A stretch of 64,000 nt of DNA from Phycisphaerales bacterium (GTDB lineage Bacteria; Planctomycetota; Phycisphaerae; Phycisphaerales; UBA1924). This document shows positions 1-9,399 of this stretch, piece after piece. Position numbers and translations under genes: made by a program. Below the pieces are notes generated by a model. It was not told the origin of the DNA and did no database searches. It saw nothing but the letters and a program-made list of their open reading frames with translations. The stretch covers positions 124,001 to 188,000 of the forward strand of contig JAIEUA010000003.1 in assembly GCA_019744815.1 (NCBI GenBank), written 5' to 3'. The first letter of the stretch is position 1. Each line of letters starts with the position of its first letter.

Positions 1-2307
1 CTGAACTCCTTCCGCACGCTCGAGATGCTGGAGTGGGAGCGCATCGTGCGGGAACGCTCGATGCTGCACCGGCTGCGCGACCACCTCGGCCGCCCCTGCT
101 ACAGCGACGAGCAGATGACGACCTACCTCGTCCAGTTCGAACGCGACTTCGGCGAGGACCTCGCCAAGGGCCTGCGTGTGATCGACGCCACCGAGGGCGG
201 GATCGCCAAGCGGCACGCGACCGCGATGCCCTTGCTCGAAGCGATCGAGACCTTCGGAACGAACGCGACACAGTCCCTGCCCGGCGTTTCTCGCAGCGTG
301 AGCGATTCCCGCCGGCGTTCGTTGTTGCTGGAGCGGGTGAGGCAGGTGCGGGCGGAGATCTGGCGCGTCGGCGAGATCAGCCGCGCGACCGGACGCACCC
401 TGCAAGAAGTCATCACGCATCACGCGGATCAGCACCGGGTGAACAACCTGATCGGGGCGATCGAGACCCACGCGGCAGAGGTGACCAAGATCGAGCCGGC
501 GTACGCGCTGGTGCAGCACCTCAACCAGACGGGCATCCTGAATCGATTCAAGGCCGATCGCGCCATCGAGCTGAACACCACGCTCTCGCCGCTGGAGCGC
601 CAGAAGCGCCAGGCCGAACGCGACCTCAAGAACGTGAGCTGGCTCGCGGACTCGGCGGACGAGCTCGGCTCGATGTTCGACGGCGTGATCGCCCGCCTCA
701 GCGGCGGCAAGGCGTCGGTGTCGGTCTCCGGCAGCCCCGCTCTGAGCAAACGCATCGAGTCCGCGGCCGCGGAAGTGGGCATCGTGCACGCCGAGCGGCG
801 CGTCGACGCGGCGATCATCGTCGATACCGAGTTCGGCGGGCTTGGCACGCCCCGCGACCTGTCGCGGCCCATCCACGCCGGGCTCAACGCCCTCCAGATG
901 ACCGTGGCGCGCGTGTCGCGATCGCAGCGGATCTCGCATCTCACGCTGTTCACCAACAGCGTGACGCAGACCAAGGCTTTGCTTGGCGACGCCGCCCGCG
1001 GAAAGAGCATCGGCCCGAAGATCGAGTTCGTCGAGGTCCCGGCTGAGCAGCTGCGTGCTCGCCATCGCGGCGTGCGAGCGGCCCGCCTGTGCGCCTCCGC
1101 GTGCTGGCGCGGCGGGGTTGCGAATGTGTCCGTGTTCGATGAGGTGTTTCCGCCCGCGGCGCTCGCCGGTCTGTTCACGCGAACGAACCGCCAGCCGCCG
1201 CAGGGATTGATACCGATCAACGCCGACTGGTGCCTCGTGGACCCGCGTCTCCTCGACGCGATGGTCGATCGCTACGCGGCCCCGGGCGAGACCCACCGCA
1301 TGGTCTTCGCCCACGCCACGCCGGGCCTCACCGCGTGCCTGCTCGACCAGGCGCTGATCGAGGACTTCGCAACCAAGAGCGGCGAGGCCGGACCATTGGC
1401 GTCGCTGGGCACGGTGCTGAGCTACCTGCCCATCGCTCCACAGGCCGATCCGATCACCCGCCCGGCGTGCGTCGGAACGGATCATGTCGTGCGCGATCTC
1501 GCCCGGCGTCTCATCGCCGATCGGCCCGAAACACTCGCTTGGATCGGTGAGGTGTGCAAGGGTCTGGGCGATCGATGGCTGGAGGCTGACGCGTCCGCGA
1601 TCGCTCGTCGAGCCGGGGAGCTGGCCCAGCCCGTTGTTCCCGAGCAGATCCGCGTCGAGCTCGTCCGAGCCGTGCGGCCGCGTGATCCCGTGCAGCTGCT
1701 GGATCTCGCGGTCCTCGAGTCGGCTCTGCGTGCCTGCGTTGCAACGGTGGACCCGCGTCACACGTGCCTGAGCTTTGATCTGGGCGACGCTCTCAAGCAT
1801 CCCGCGGCGGCCAAGGCGATCGAGCTCGCCCGCGCTCTGGGCTTCGCCGCGGTGCACGTGCGCACCGAGCTGCACACCGATGAAGCGTGCGACACCCTTC
1901 TGGCAACTCGCCCCGATGTGATCAGCGTGGACCTGCACGCCGACACGCCGGAAACCTATCGACTCGTCCGCGGGCTCGATCAGCACGAGGCGGTGGTGGG
2001 GCGGATCGAGCGATTGCTCGCGGCACGCCCGAGCCTCGCCGGCGGGCTCGTGGATCAATGGATCGTGCCGCGCATCACCCGGCGCGACGCGGTGTACGCC
2101 GAGATCGAATCGTTCTACGACCGATGGATCATGAAGGCCGGTGCGGCGGTGATCGATCCGCTCCCCGCGGCCGTCGCGGGTGAACGCATCGAGCCGCTGC
2201 CGTTGCCCGCGGGTGCCGCCGCACGTCTCGCGGCTTCGCAGTGGCGTGTGGATGTCCAAGGCCAATTGCACAGGCCTCCAGCCGACGCGACGGAGCAGGC
2301 CTCGTGA
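1..2307 (+). CDS. MAF-type flagellin glycosylation protein C-terminus fused to nucleotidyltransferase-like and radical-SAM-like regions (5' partial)
   Basis: The reading frame is open from base 1, so the true N-terminus is probably outside the window; the track's ATG at 25 is only the first internal Met. The first ~90 residues (…VIDATEGGIAKRHATAMPLL) resemble the end of MAF/DUF115 motility-associated glycosyltransferases, followed by a helical stretch (~95-210). Residues ~255-480 look like a degenerate NTP-transferase fold (VDPRLLDAMVDRYAAPGETH, LLDQALIEDFA), and ~555-720 like a radical-SAM barrel (SVDLHADTPETYRLVRG, FYDRWIMKAGAAVIDP) without a visible CxxxCxxC. This order resembles SpsF-like two-domain proteins appended to MAF. 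It overlaps the neuA-like start by 4 nt (GTGA), so it probably works in nonulosonate transfer to flagellin. Domain calls are by eye. Confidence 0.6.
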   Translation: MNSFRTLEMLEWERIVRERSMLHRLRDHLGRPCYSDEQMTTYLVQFERDFGEDLAKGLRVIDATEGGIAKRHATAMPLLEAIETFGTNATQSLPGVSRSVSDSRRRSLLLERVRQVRAEIWRVGEISRATGRTLQEVITHHADQHRVNNLIGAIETHAAEVTKIEPAYALVQHLNQTGILNRFKADRAIELNTTLSPLERQKRQAERDLKNVSWLADSADELGSMFDGVIARLSGGKASVSVSGSPALSKRIESAAAEVGIVHAERRVDAAIIVDTEFGGLGTPRDLSRPIHAGLNALQMTVARVSRSQRISHLTLFTNSVTQTKALLGDAARGKSIGPKIEFVEVPAEQLRARHRGVRAARLCASACWRGGVANVSVFDEVFPPAALAGLFTRTNRQPPQGLIPINADWCLVDPRLLDAMVDRYAAPGETHRMVFAHATPGLTACLLDQALIEDFATKSGEAGPLASLGTVLSYLPIAPQADPITRPACVGTDHVVRDLARRLIADRPETLAWIGEVCKGLGDRWLEADASAIARRAGELAQPVVPEQIRVELVRAVRPRDPVQLLDLAVLESALRACVATVDPRHTCLSFDLGDALKHPAAAKAIELARALGFAAVHVRTELHTDEACDTLLATRPDVISVDLHADTPETYRLVRGLDQHEAVVGRIERLLAARPSLAGGLVDQWIVPRITRRDAVYAEIESFYDRWIMKAGAAVIDPLPAAVAGERIEPLPLPAGAAARLAASQWRVDVQGQLHRPPADATEQAS

Positions 2308-3050
2308 GCGCGACCGCGATTATCCTCGGCCGCGCCGGGTCCAAGGGCGTTCCGGGGAAGAACGTCGCACCGATCGCCGGAAAGCCCTGTGGCGTGTGGA
2401 CCATCGATCTCGCACAGTCGAGCTCGGCCGTGTCACGCGTCGTCGTCTCGACCGACGACCCATCGTTGGCTTCGCTCGCCCGCGACCGCGGCGCGACGGT
2501 CATCGAGCGCCCCGCGGAACTCGCCAGCGACACGGCACGCATTGACGACGCCGCTCGCCACGCGGTGCAATCGCTGGAACGCGGCAGCGCACGCTTCGAC
2601 GCTTCCTCGCCCCTCGTCATCCTCTACGCCAACGTCCCGGTGCGCCCGCGCGATCTCATCGACCGTGCTGTCGCGCTCCTCACCTCCAGCGGCTGCGACA
2701 GCGTGCAGAGCTACCAGCCCGTCGGCAAGCATCACCCGTGGTGGACCGCACGCCTCGACGGCAGCGGCCGCGTCGGGCCTTGGGAGGGCGACGTGCTCAA
2801 CCACGGCGTCTTCCGGCGTCAGGACCTGCCGCCCGCGTTTATCCCCGATGGCGGGATCATCGCACTCACGCGTCGCGCCCTCTTCTGCGAGATCCCCGGC
2901 GTCGCGCCCGGGCCGCATGCTTTCTTCGGCCACGACCGCCGCGGCGTGATCAACCCCGAGGGCTCCGTGGTCGACATCGACGCGCCCACCGACCTGCTCG
3001 TCGCCGACGCCATCCTGCGCGGAACCGGAGGCACGTGTGCGGATCGGTAA
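2304..3050 (+). CDS. neuA: CMP-nonulosonate cytidylyltransferase (NeuA/PseF/LegF-like)
   Basis: Activates a sialic-acid-like nine-carbon sugar with CTP. The N-terminal nucleotide-binding signature LGRAGSKGVPGKN matches the cytidylyltransferase consensus RxGSKGxxxKN, followed by VVSTDDPSLA and a YANVPVRPRDLID segment equivalent to the QPTSPLR region. I chose GTG at 2304 rather than the track's 2241: it overlaps the upstream stop as GTGA and puts the signature at residue ~8, as usual for the family. About 248 aa. It overlaps neuB by 14 nt, giving a tightly coupled operon. Whether the sugar is Neu5Ac, legionaminate or pseudaminate cannot be told from this gene alone; the NeuC-type neighbour argues against pseudaminate. 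Confidence 0.85.
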   Translation: MSATAIILGRAGSKGVPGKNVAPIAGKPCGVWTIDLAQSSSAVSRVVVSTDDPSLASLARDRGATVIERPAELASDTARIDDAARHAVQSLERGSARFDASSPLVILYANVPVRPRDLIDRAVALLTSSGCDSVQSYQPVGKHHPWWTARLDGSGRVGPWEGDVLNHGVFRRQDLPPAFIPDGGIIALTRRALFCEIPGVAPGPHAFFGHDRRGVINPEGSVVDIDAPTDLLVADAILRGTGGTCADR

Positions 3051-4104
3051 TCGCGAGATTGTCCCCAGCGCCCTCGGCGTCGGTGTGCCTTACGTCATCG
3101 CCGAGATCGGCGTGAACCACGACGGCTCGGTCGAGAAGGCGATCGAACTCGTCGACGCCGCCGCCCGCGCCGGGGCCGACGCGGTGAAGTTCCAGATCTT
3201 CGACGCCGACCTCCTCATGAGCCGCGCGAGCAAGCTCGCGGCGTACCAGAAGTCCGCCGGCGAGACCGACCCTCTCGCGATGCTTCGGCGGCTGCAGCTT
3301 CCGCTGGAATCCATGCGCCCGATCATCGACCGCGCCCACGCCCAGGGCGTGCACGCGATCGTGACCGTCTTCTCGGAATCGCTCGTCGCCCCCGCCGCGG
3401 CTCTGGCGTGGGACGCCTTCAAAACCGCCAGCCCCGACATCATCCATCTGCCGCTGCTGCGAGCGCTCGAGGCCTCGGGCAAGCCGCTCATCCTCAGCAC
3501 CGGTGCGTCGACGCTCGACGAAGTCTGGCAGGCCATCGCGTGGCTGCCGCGGGCCCGCCAGCGGCTCGCCGTGTTGCAGTGCGTGAGCAGCTATCCGACG
3601 CCGCTCGCGAGCGCCGAGCTCGGCGGCATCGCCGCGATCGCGGGCATGTTCATGGGCCCGGTCGGCTACAGCGATCACACGCCCGATGTCGAAACAGCAC
3701 GGCTCGCGGTGCAGCACGGGGCGTGCATTCTCGAGAAGCACTTCACGCACAGCCGCAGCGCCATCGGCCCCGACCACGCCGCCTCGCTCGAAGAATCCGA
3801 TCTCGCTCAGTACGTCGCACTCGCTCGCGCCGCTGCCGGCACGCGCCCAGCCGAGCCGCTGGTCGCCGAGAAGCGGGTGCTCCCGATCGAGGAAGACGTC
3901 CGCCGCGTCTCGCGACAGTCGCTGGTGACGACCCGAGCACTCGCCCCCGGCGAACGCCTGATCCGCGGCGATCTCACCTGCAAGCGCCCCGGCACGGGCA
4001 TTCCGCCCTTCGAACTCGACCGCGTGCTCGGCAAGCCGCTCGCTCACGCCGTCGAGGCCGACACACCCCTGCAATCGTCCGACCTTGCCGAGCCACTATG
4101 CTGA
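3037..4104 (+). CDS. neuB: N-acylneuraminate/legionaminate synthase (NeuB family)
   Basis: Condenses a hexosamine with phosphoenolpyruvate to form a nonulosonic acid. Diagnostic motifs run in order: YVIAEIGVNHDGS at the TIM-barrel start, DAVKFQ, the VGYSDHT loop, ILEKHFTHSR and IGPDHAAS, then a C-terminal antifreeze-like SAF domain (ALAPGERLIRGDLTCKRPGTGI). 355 aa, normal length. The start is GTG 3037, inside the 3' end of neuA. Between neuA and the neuC-like gene it completes a NeuABC set downstream of the MAF-type protein, the usual context for glycosylation of flagellin with sialic-acid-like sugars. Confidence 0.93.
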   Translation: MRIGNREIVPSALGVGVPYVIAEIGVNHDGSVEKAIELVDAAARAGADAVKFQIFDADLLMSRASKLAAYQKSAGETDPLAMLRRLQLPLESMRPIIDRAHAQGVHAIVTVFSESLVAPAAALAWDAFKTASPDIIHLPLLRALEASGKPLILSTGASTLDEVWQAIAWLPRARQRLAVLQCVSSYPTPLASAELGGIAAIAGMFMGPVGYSDHTPDVETARLAVQHGACILEKHFTHSRSAIGPDHAASLEESDLAQYVALARAAAGTRPAEPLVAEKRVLPIEEDVRRVSRQSLVTTRALAPGERLIRGDLTCKRPGTGIPPFELDRVLGKPLAHAVEADTPLQSSDLAEPLC

Positions 4105-4128
4105 TCGCGTTGGATTGAAGAAGATCCC

Positions 4129-5310
4129 ATGGCTCCCGCCTTCGAAGAACAACTCCACGACAACGACTTGCTCGGTCCGTCTCCCAAGACGCCGGGCAAG
4201 AAGCGGATCGCCGTCGTCACCGGCAGCCGTGCCGAGTTCGGCCTGCTGCGGCCCGTCATGACCGCGATCGCCGCGCAGCCGACGCTCGAGCTCGCGGTGA
4301 TCGCCGCCGGATCGCACCTGCTTCTGCCAGCCAACACCGTGCACGAGGTGAAGCAGGCCTTCCGCGTCGGCGGGGTGGTCCCGATGCAGCAGCCCGGCAA
4401 GCACACCCGCATCGACGATGCCGAAGCTCTGGGCCGCGGCACCGCCCGCTTCGCTCGCACGTTCTACAAGATGAACGTCGATTGCGTCGTGGTGCTGGGC
4501 GACCGCATCGAGGCCTTCGCCGCCGCCGCCGCCGCGTCGGTCGGTGGCGTCCCGCTCGCCCACATCCACGGCGGCGACCGCGCCGAGGGCGTCGCCGACG
4601 AGGCGATGCGCCACGCGATCACCAAGCTCGCCCACATCCACTTCCCCGCCACCCGCGCGAGCGCCGACCGCATCGCCCGTTTGGGCGAGCCCGAGTCATC
4701 CATCCACGTCGTCGGCTCTCCCGCGATCGACGGGCTGAGCAGCATCGGCGACAACGCGACCGAAGTGGGTAATCCTGAAATCGTCATCCTGCACCACCCC
4801 TGCGGCCTCTCCGAAGCCGACGAGCGTGCCCACGCCGCGGCCATCGTCGGCGCGTGCAAAGGCCGCGTGCTCGTGCTGGCTCCGAATCACGATCCGGGGC
4901 GGCTGGCGGTGATGGAAACGCTCCGCTCCGCCGCCGAGCGTCACAACTGGCTCTTCGTCGATCATCTCCCCCGCGAGCGATTCGTGGCCGTGCTCAAGCA
5001 CCTGGCCAAGACCAACGGCGTCTTGATCGGAAACTCCTCCGCGGGCCTCATCGAGTCCGCCGCTGTCGGCTGCAAAGTCGTCAACGTCGGCCCGCGCCAA
5101 GCCGGCCGCGAGAGCGCGGTCAACGCGATCCACGTTCCCAGCCCGTCCGTCGAGTCCATCGCGCACGCCATCTCCACCCATCGCTCCAGCGGCCCCTGCG
5201 GCACCGTGCACCCCTACGGCGACGGTCAAGCCGGTCCGAGAATCGCCGGCATCCTTGCCCAGATTGACTTGGACAATCCCGCGCTCCTCCGCAAGCGCTG
5301 CACGCACTGA
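4129..5310 (+). CDS. neuC: UDP-N-acetylglucosamine 2-epimerase, hydrolysing (NeuC/LegG-like)
   Basis: Releases UDP and inverts C2 of a UDP-HexNAc to supply the substrate of NeuB. Seen: VVTGSRAEFGLLRP near the N-terminus (first Rossmann half), LGDRIEAFAAA, HIHGGDRAEGVADEAMRH, FPATRASADRI, the VVGSPAID hinge, and in the second half GNSSAGLIESAAVG and NVGPRQAGRES, all family landmarks. 393 aa with a ~24-residue N-terminal extension beyond the typical start. It lies 24 nt after neuB on the same strand and closes the operon. The hydrolysing type fits Neu5Ac or legionaminate pathways. Confidence 0.9.
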   Translation: MAPAFEEQLHDNDLLGPSPKTPGKKRIAVVTGSRAEFGLLRPVMTAIAAQPTLELAVIAAGSHLLLPANTVHEVKQAFRVGGVVPMQQPGKHTRIDDAEALGRGTARFARTFYKMNVDCVVVLGDRIEAFAAAAAASVGGVPLAHIHGGDRAEGVADEAMRHAITKLAHIHFPATRASADRIARLGEPESSIHVVGSPAIDGLSSIGDNATEVGNPEIVILHHPCGLSEADERAHAAAIVGACKGRVLVLAPNHDPGRLAVMETLRSAAERHNWLFVDHLPRERFVAVLKHLAKTNGVLIGNSSAGLIESAAVGCKVVNVGPRQAGRESAVNAIHVPSPSVESIAHAISTHRSSGPCGTVHPYGDGQAGPRIAGILAQIDLDNPALLRKRCTH

Positions 5311-5364
5311 GCGCGCCAAAGAAGCCTGTTTTGCAGCAAACGGAGCGTTCGGAGACATCCTCAC

Positions 5365-5396
5365 TCGATGCCCCGATGCCTCCTTGCCTCGATGCC
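5365..5396. repeat. 8-bp tandem repeat array, 4 units
   Basis: Four consecutive octamers TCGATGCC, CCGATGCC, TCCTTGCC, TCGATGCC in the gap between neuC and the HDOD gene. The reverse complement unit is GGCATCGA, the same unit as the four-copy array at 37585-37616, and both arrays continue into GTGRGGA-type sequence on the same side. Confidence 0.75.
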
Positions 5397-5506
5397 TTCT
5401 TCTCTCTCGACACTCCCCCGAAAGTGAGCCGCGAATCGCGTCGATAGCCGTCGTTGTGCAGAGAGTGCGCCCGCCGGACGGAACCGGCGCGTGAAGGAGT
5501 GTGTGC

Positions 5507-6442
5507 ATGTCGTCGCCCGCCGCTAACTCGTCCCCCGCCGCCCCCGCCCCCGCTCAGCAGGCTCAGCCCAGTCCGCGCGAGCAGGTCGTGACCGCGGCGA
5601 TCCGCGAGATCAGTCACATCGCGACGCTCCCTGAGGTCACGCTCAAAATCGTGGAGCTCGTTGAGAGCCCCAAGAGCACGGCCCAGGACCTCAACAAGAT
5701 CATCAGCACCGACCCCGCGCTCTCGTCGCGCATCCTCAAGGTCGTCAACTCGTCGTTCTACGGCCTGCCGGGCCAGATCGCCTCGATCAACCGCGCGATC
5801 GTCATGCTCGGCCTCAACGCCGTCAAGAACATCGCCATCGCCGCCAGCCTGGCCAAGCTCTTCCGCGGCGGCGAGCTCACCGCGAACTTCAGCGCCAAGC
5901 ACCTCTGGACGCACTGCAACGCCACCGCCGTCGCCAGCAAGATGATCGCAGACTCGCTCAAGATCGGCCTCGCCGACGAGGCCTTCCTCGCCGGCCTGAT
6001 GCACGACATCGGCATCATGGTCGAGATGCAGTTCGATCGCTCCAAGCTCATCGACGTCTTCCACAAGGCCGGCGTCGACGGCAAGGGCGTCCCGCTCAAC
6101 GACTGGCTCAAGGCCGAGGAAGAGGCCTTCGGTGCCAATCACCAGGACTTCGGCGTCGCCCTCTGTGAGAAGTGGCGCTTCCCCAAGACCTTCACCTACG
6201 TCACCGGCTTCCACCACCGCCCGCTGGAGCTCCCGGCCGAGGCCCGCACGCTGGCGTCGATCGTCTACATCGCCGATCGCCTCGCGTCGGAACTCGAGGG
6301 CGGCTTCCGCGCCGATCTGCTCACCACCGACATCGCCCCCGAGGTCTTGACCTTCCTCAAGCTCGACCAGGCCAAGATCGACGCGATCCGCAAGGTTCTG
6401 CCCGACGAGGTCAAGAACGCCTCGGCCGTGCTCTCGTCGTAA
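5507..6442 (+). CDS. HDOD domain protein
   Basis: Non-catalytic HD-related output domain (HDOD) protein; such proteins act in signalling, often beside chemotaxis or c-di-GMP systems. After a Pro/Ala-rich N-terminal ~25 residues, ATLPEVTLKIVELV, AQDLNKIISTDPALSSRILKVVN and SSFYGLPGQIASI are the classic HDOD helices, then AIVMLGLNAVKNIAIA and a partial HD-like LMHDIGIM. The start is ATG 5507, with AAGGAG at 5494-5499 seven bases upstream; the track's GTG 5501 sits too close to that site. A rho-independent terminator follows at 6521. Its partner is unknown; the next complete gene downstream is a chemoreceptor. Confidence 0.85.
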   Translation: MSSPAANSSPAAPAPAQQAQPSPREQVVTAAIREISHIATLPEVTLKIVELVESPKSTAQDLNKIISTDPALSSRILKVVNSSFYGLPGQIASINRAIVMLGLNAVKNIAIAASLAKLFRGGELTANFSAKHLWTHCNATAVASKMIADSLKIGLADEAFLAGLMHDIGIMVEMQFDRSKLIDVFHKAGVDGKGVPLNDWLKAEEEAFGANHQDFGVALCEKWRFPKTFTYVTGFHHRPLELPAEARTLASIVYIADRLASELEGGFRADLLTTDIAPEVLTFLKLDQAKIDAIRKVLPDEVKNASAVLSS

Positions 6443-6520
6443 TCCCGTCACTCACGGCGATCGAGGCCCGGCGCACAACCGGACTCGACGCCGACACGAA
6501 CTCTCTCTTTCTCCCTCCGG

Positions 6521-6556
6521 GCGGTCGTGCGGAAACGCAGGACCGCCGTTGTTTTT
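6521..6556 (+). terminator. Rho-independent terminator after the HDOD gene
   Basis: Stem GCGGTC/GACCGC around a 14-nt loop (GTGCGGAAACGCAG), followed by CGTTGTTTTT. It lies 79 nt past the HDOD stop codon. Confidence 0.65.
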
Positions 6557-6568
6557 GGCGCCATGGGA

Positions 6569-6592
6569 GCGGGGCCTTCCAGGCCCCGCGCC
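6569..6592. repeat. Palindromic repeat (GGGGCCTTCCAGGCCCC core), copy 1
   Basis: 24 nt identical to 22244-22267 (inside tsaC). A close relative, differing at two positions over 21 nt, is at 48978-48998 (inside the GT-C gene). The core GGGGCCTTCCAGGCCCC can fold into a short hairpin. Confidence 0.8.
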
Positions 6593-6629
6593 AGTTCTTC
6601 TTCTGTGATGGGCACGCCAAGGCATCGGA

Positions 6630-6914
6630 CTAGAGCGCAAAGCCCACAAAGCCCGGGTCCTCCACGCTCCAGTCGAGACTGAGATACCCCGAGCACGACG
6701 CCGCACGCTCGTTGGGGCGGCCCTCCCGATTCAGCTCGTTCGAGAATCCGCTGGCGATGTCCGCCAGATCAGGCACGGCGTTGCCGTTGTCATCTGGTTC
6801 AAATCCGTTGTCGATCGAGGGCTCGTCCGCGGCGCCGCCCATGATGTTCTTCTGAGCGGCGTTCACGTTCCTCAGCTTGATCCGCTCTTTCGACGGAAGG
6901 TCGCCGCGGAACAC
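6630..6914 (-). pseudogene. Unrecognised small gene, probably frameshifted or truncated
   Basis: A minus-strand frame ending at 6630 has codon use like the neighbouring real genes and reads LDLGRAVFRGDLPSKERIKL … EPSIDNGFEPDDNGNAVPD. The only in-frame start candidates are poor (GTG 6914). Upstream, the natural-looking sequence PLTPEQRRRVLPKDTDLSSEA continues in a different frame (track ORF 6872-7090), so a single-base shift near 6945-6955 may split one gene. No RBS was found. I do not recognise the family. It may be a decayed gene or a sequencing error. Confidence 0.35.
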
Positions 6915-7388
6915 CGCACGCCCGAGGTCGAGTTTCTTTCCGGGATCGCCTCGGAGCTGAGATCGGTGTCCTTCGGCAGCACGCGCCTGCGTTGTTCCGG
7001 AGTAAGGGGCGCGCCGCTCGGCAGCTCGGCAAGCGCGTGCGCATCGCCGCGCGCACCCGCGAGCCGTTCGCTACGAGCCCGCGAGCCCAAAGAACCGAGT
7101 GTCGCGCCGCGATCATGCGCGCTCCCTCCGTTTCGAGCAAGAACTCATGGATCGTGACGCACGAGATTGCGGACGGATGCATCCGATGGCCGAGTTGGGC
7201 CGAGTTTTCGGGCAGCCGCGAGGGGTTCTTCACCGGGAGACTCTCCCGCTCGTAAAGAATCTACGGATGCTGCGGCGGAGGCTCTTCTCCACAATGCAGT
7301 TTCTCTTCTCCAGTCCTTGTCAACGCCTCCATCTTGCCGCAGCGAGCGCCGATCCAGACGCACCGCCGTTGGCGGGTGGAGGTGTTCA
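6915..7388. other. Gap upstream of the chemoreceptor gene
   Basis: 474 bases with no confidently coding frame of their own. The minus strand may hold the 5' part of the broken gene ending at 6630 (frame 6872-7090). The last ~15 bases carry the GGAGGTG ribosome binding site (7378-7384) of the chemoreceptor. Confidence 0.4.
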
Positions 7389-9308
7389 ATGAGGCTCACG
7401 ATCGCACGCAAACTGGTACTCGGCTTTGGCATCACGCTGTCGCTTCTGGCGGGTGTGACATTCCTTTCGTACAAGATGGGCCGCTCGGGAAGCAACGGCG
7501 TCCACGAGATGGCCGCCATCCTCGACGAGGCCGCCACCGCGACCTCGGTCGCGCAGAACATGACCGAGTCGCGACTGGTCGCGAACAAGTTCCTGGCCGA
7601 CAACAAGGCCGAGACCGCGGCCATGATGGAGGATCGCGCGAAGTCCACGCTCGCCGCCATCGACAAGGCGCTCGCCGACGCCGAGGGCGCGCTGAAGGCC
7701 GACCTCGAGTCGCTGCGTTCGGAGTATCAGGAGTACGTCGCTTCGTTCCGCGGCGTGCACGGTGCGATCACGTCCCGCAACCAGCAGCTCGCCAAGCTCG
7801 ACTCGATGAACGAGTCGATCATCGAGAAGGCCGAGAATCTGCAGAAGGCCGCCGCCGGAAGCTCCGCCGCCGACAAGCTGAAGATCGGCTTCGCGCTGGT
7901 CGATTCGGCCGCCGTGCGTTGCTTCGGCCGCACCGCCACCGCGGAGAACTTCAAGGCGGCCGATGAGTTGATCGCATCGCTGCGGGAACGCTTCGAGTCG
8001 GCGATGCCCGGCTTCAAGGGCGATGCCGCCGAGCGTGCGTCGGAGTTCAAGACGTCGTTCGAGGAGTACGCCGCCGCCTTCGCACAGGCCACCGAGTTCA
8101 ACAAGAAGCGCAACGAGCTGGTGGAGCAGAAGCTCACCAAGCTCGGCGCCAGCATGGCGGCCGTGACCAAGCGGGTCGCCGATGAGATCGACGCGAGCGG
8201 CAAGGCCCGCGAGAAGGCCATCGACGCCGAGCTCAGCAGCAGCACCACTCTCTCGCTGCTGATCTCCGGCGCTGCTCAGGTCTTCGGGGTCGTCATCGCC
8301 TTCTTCATCGCCCGCGGCATCACCCGCGGCATCGCCAAGCTCGTGACCGAGATCAACGCCATCCGCGAGTCCAACGACCTGACCAAGCGCGCCGATGTCT
8401 CCAGCGGCGACGAACTGTCGGTCGTCGCCAGCGGCTTCAACGGCTTCATCGAGAGCCTGCAGAAGGTTGTCGGTGATGTCGTCGGCACCAGCAACCAGGT
8501 CGCCGCCGCCGCCACGCAGATCGCCGCCTCCGCCGAGGAGATGGCCTCGGGCCTCAAGAAGCAGGAGGAGCAGTCCGTGCAGGTCTCCGCGGCCCTGCAG
8601 GAGACCAGCAGCAGCGTCGTCGAGGTCGCCCGCAAGAGCGCCGACACCGCCGAGGCCTCCAAGCGCTCCGGCGAAGAGGCCAGCGAGGGCGGCAAGGTCG
8701 TCGCCGAGACCGTCGAGCAGATGCACGCCATCAGCGAGCAGGTCGAAGGCTCGGCCAAGGCCATCGAGGCTCTTGGTAAGAAGAGCGACGAGATCGGTCA
8801 GATCATCGGGGTCATCAACGACATCGCCGATCAGACCAACCTGCTCGCTCTGAACGCCGCCATCGAGGCCGCCCGCGCCGGCGAGCACGGCCGGGGCTTC
8901 GCGGTGGTGGCCGACGAGGTCCGCAAGCTCGCCGAGCGGACCACCAAGGCGACCGAGGAAGTCGCCAAGAGCATCCAGGAAGTGCAGCACGAGACCAACG
9001 CCGCGGTCTCGAACATCAAGGCCGGCACCGAGCGCGTGACCAAGGGCGTCGCCCTTGCCAACAACGCCGGCGAGGTGCTCGAGAAGATCGTCACCGGCAG
9101 CAAGAACGTCGAGAGCATGATCCAGTCGATCGCCGCCGCTGCCGAGGAGCAGTCCGCCGCGACCGAGCAGATCAGCCGCAGCCTCGAGCAGATCAACGCC
9201 GTGACCCGTGAGAGCAACCAGGCGGCGGGCCAGTCGGCCCAGGCCGCGGCCACGCTCAGCGAGCAGGCCGAGAGCCTCAAGCGTCTGGTCGAGCGGTTCA
9301 AGATCTGA
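7389..9308 (+). CDS. Methyl-accepting chemotaxis protein
   Basis: Transmembrane chemoreceptor that signals to CheA/CheW. An N-terminal TM segment (~residues 9-28, [20 protein letters not shown]) is followed by a ~255-residue helical periplasmic sensor domain, a second TM (~286-306), a HAMP linker ([20 protein letters not shown]) and a long MA signalling domain with the invariant hairpin tip ([23 protein letters not shown]). About 639 aa. ATG 7389 is preceded by GGAGGTG at 7378-7384; the track's upstream start (7167) adds unlikely sequence. No C-terminal CheR/CheB tether is seen. A strong terminator follows. Confidence 0.93.
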   Translation: MRLTIARKLVLGFGITLSLLAGVTFLSYKMGRSGSNGVHEMAAILDEAATATSVAQNMTESRLVANKFLADNKAETAAMMEDRAKSTLAAIDKALADAEGALKADLESLRSEYQEYVASFRGVHGAITSRNQQLAKLDSMNESIIEKAENLQKAAAGSSAADKLKIGFALVDSAAVRCFGRTATAENFKAADELIASLRERFESAMPGFKGDAAERASEFKTSFEEYAAAFAQATEFNKKRNELVEQKLTKLGASMAAVTKRVADEIDASGKAREKAIDAELSSSTTLSLLISGAAQVFGVVIAFFIARGITRGIAKLVTEINAIRESNDLTKRADVSSGDELSVVASGFNGFIESLQKVVGDVVGTSNQVAAAATQIAASAEEMASGLKKQEEQSVQVSAALQETSSSVVEVARKSADTAEASKRSGEEASEGGKVVAETVEQMHAISEQVEGSAKAIEALGKKSDEIGQIIGVINDIADQTNLLALNAAIEAARAGEHGRGFAVVADEVRKLAERTTKATEEVAKSIQEVQHETNAAVSNIKAGTERVTKGVALANNAGEVLEKIVTGSKNVESMIQSIAAAAEEQSAATEQISRSLEQINAVTRESNQAAGQSAQAAATLSEQAESLKRLVERFKI

Positions 9309-9334
9309 TCTTCGAAACCCGCAGCCACAAAACG

Positions 9335-9368
9335 ACGTGAGGCGAGCCATCGGCCCGCCTCACGTTTT
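9335..9368. terminator. Bidirectional terminator between the chemoreceptor and nuoI
   Basis: Perfect 10-bp stem ACGTGAGGCG/CGCCTCACGT, with TTTTC on the plus side and a T4 run on the minus side (AAAACG in plus). It serves two converging genes. Confidence 0.85.
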
Positions 9369-9399
9369 CATTTGGAGTGCTCAGCTTCTCGGGCAGAGC

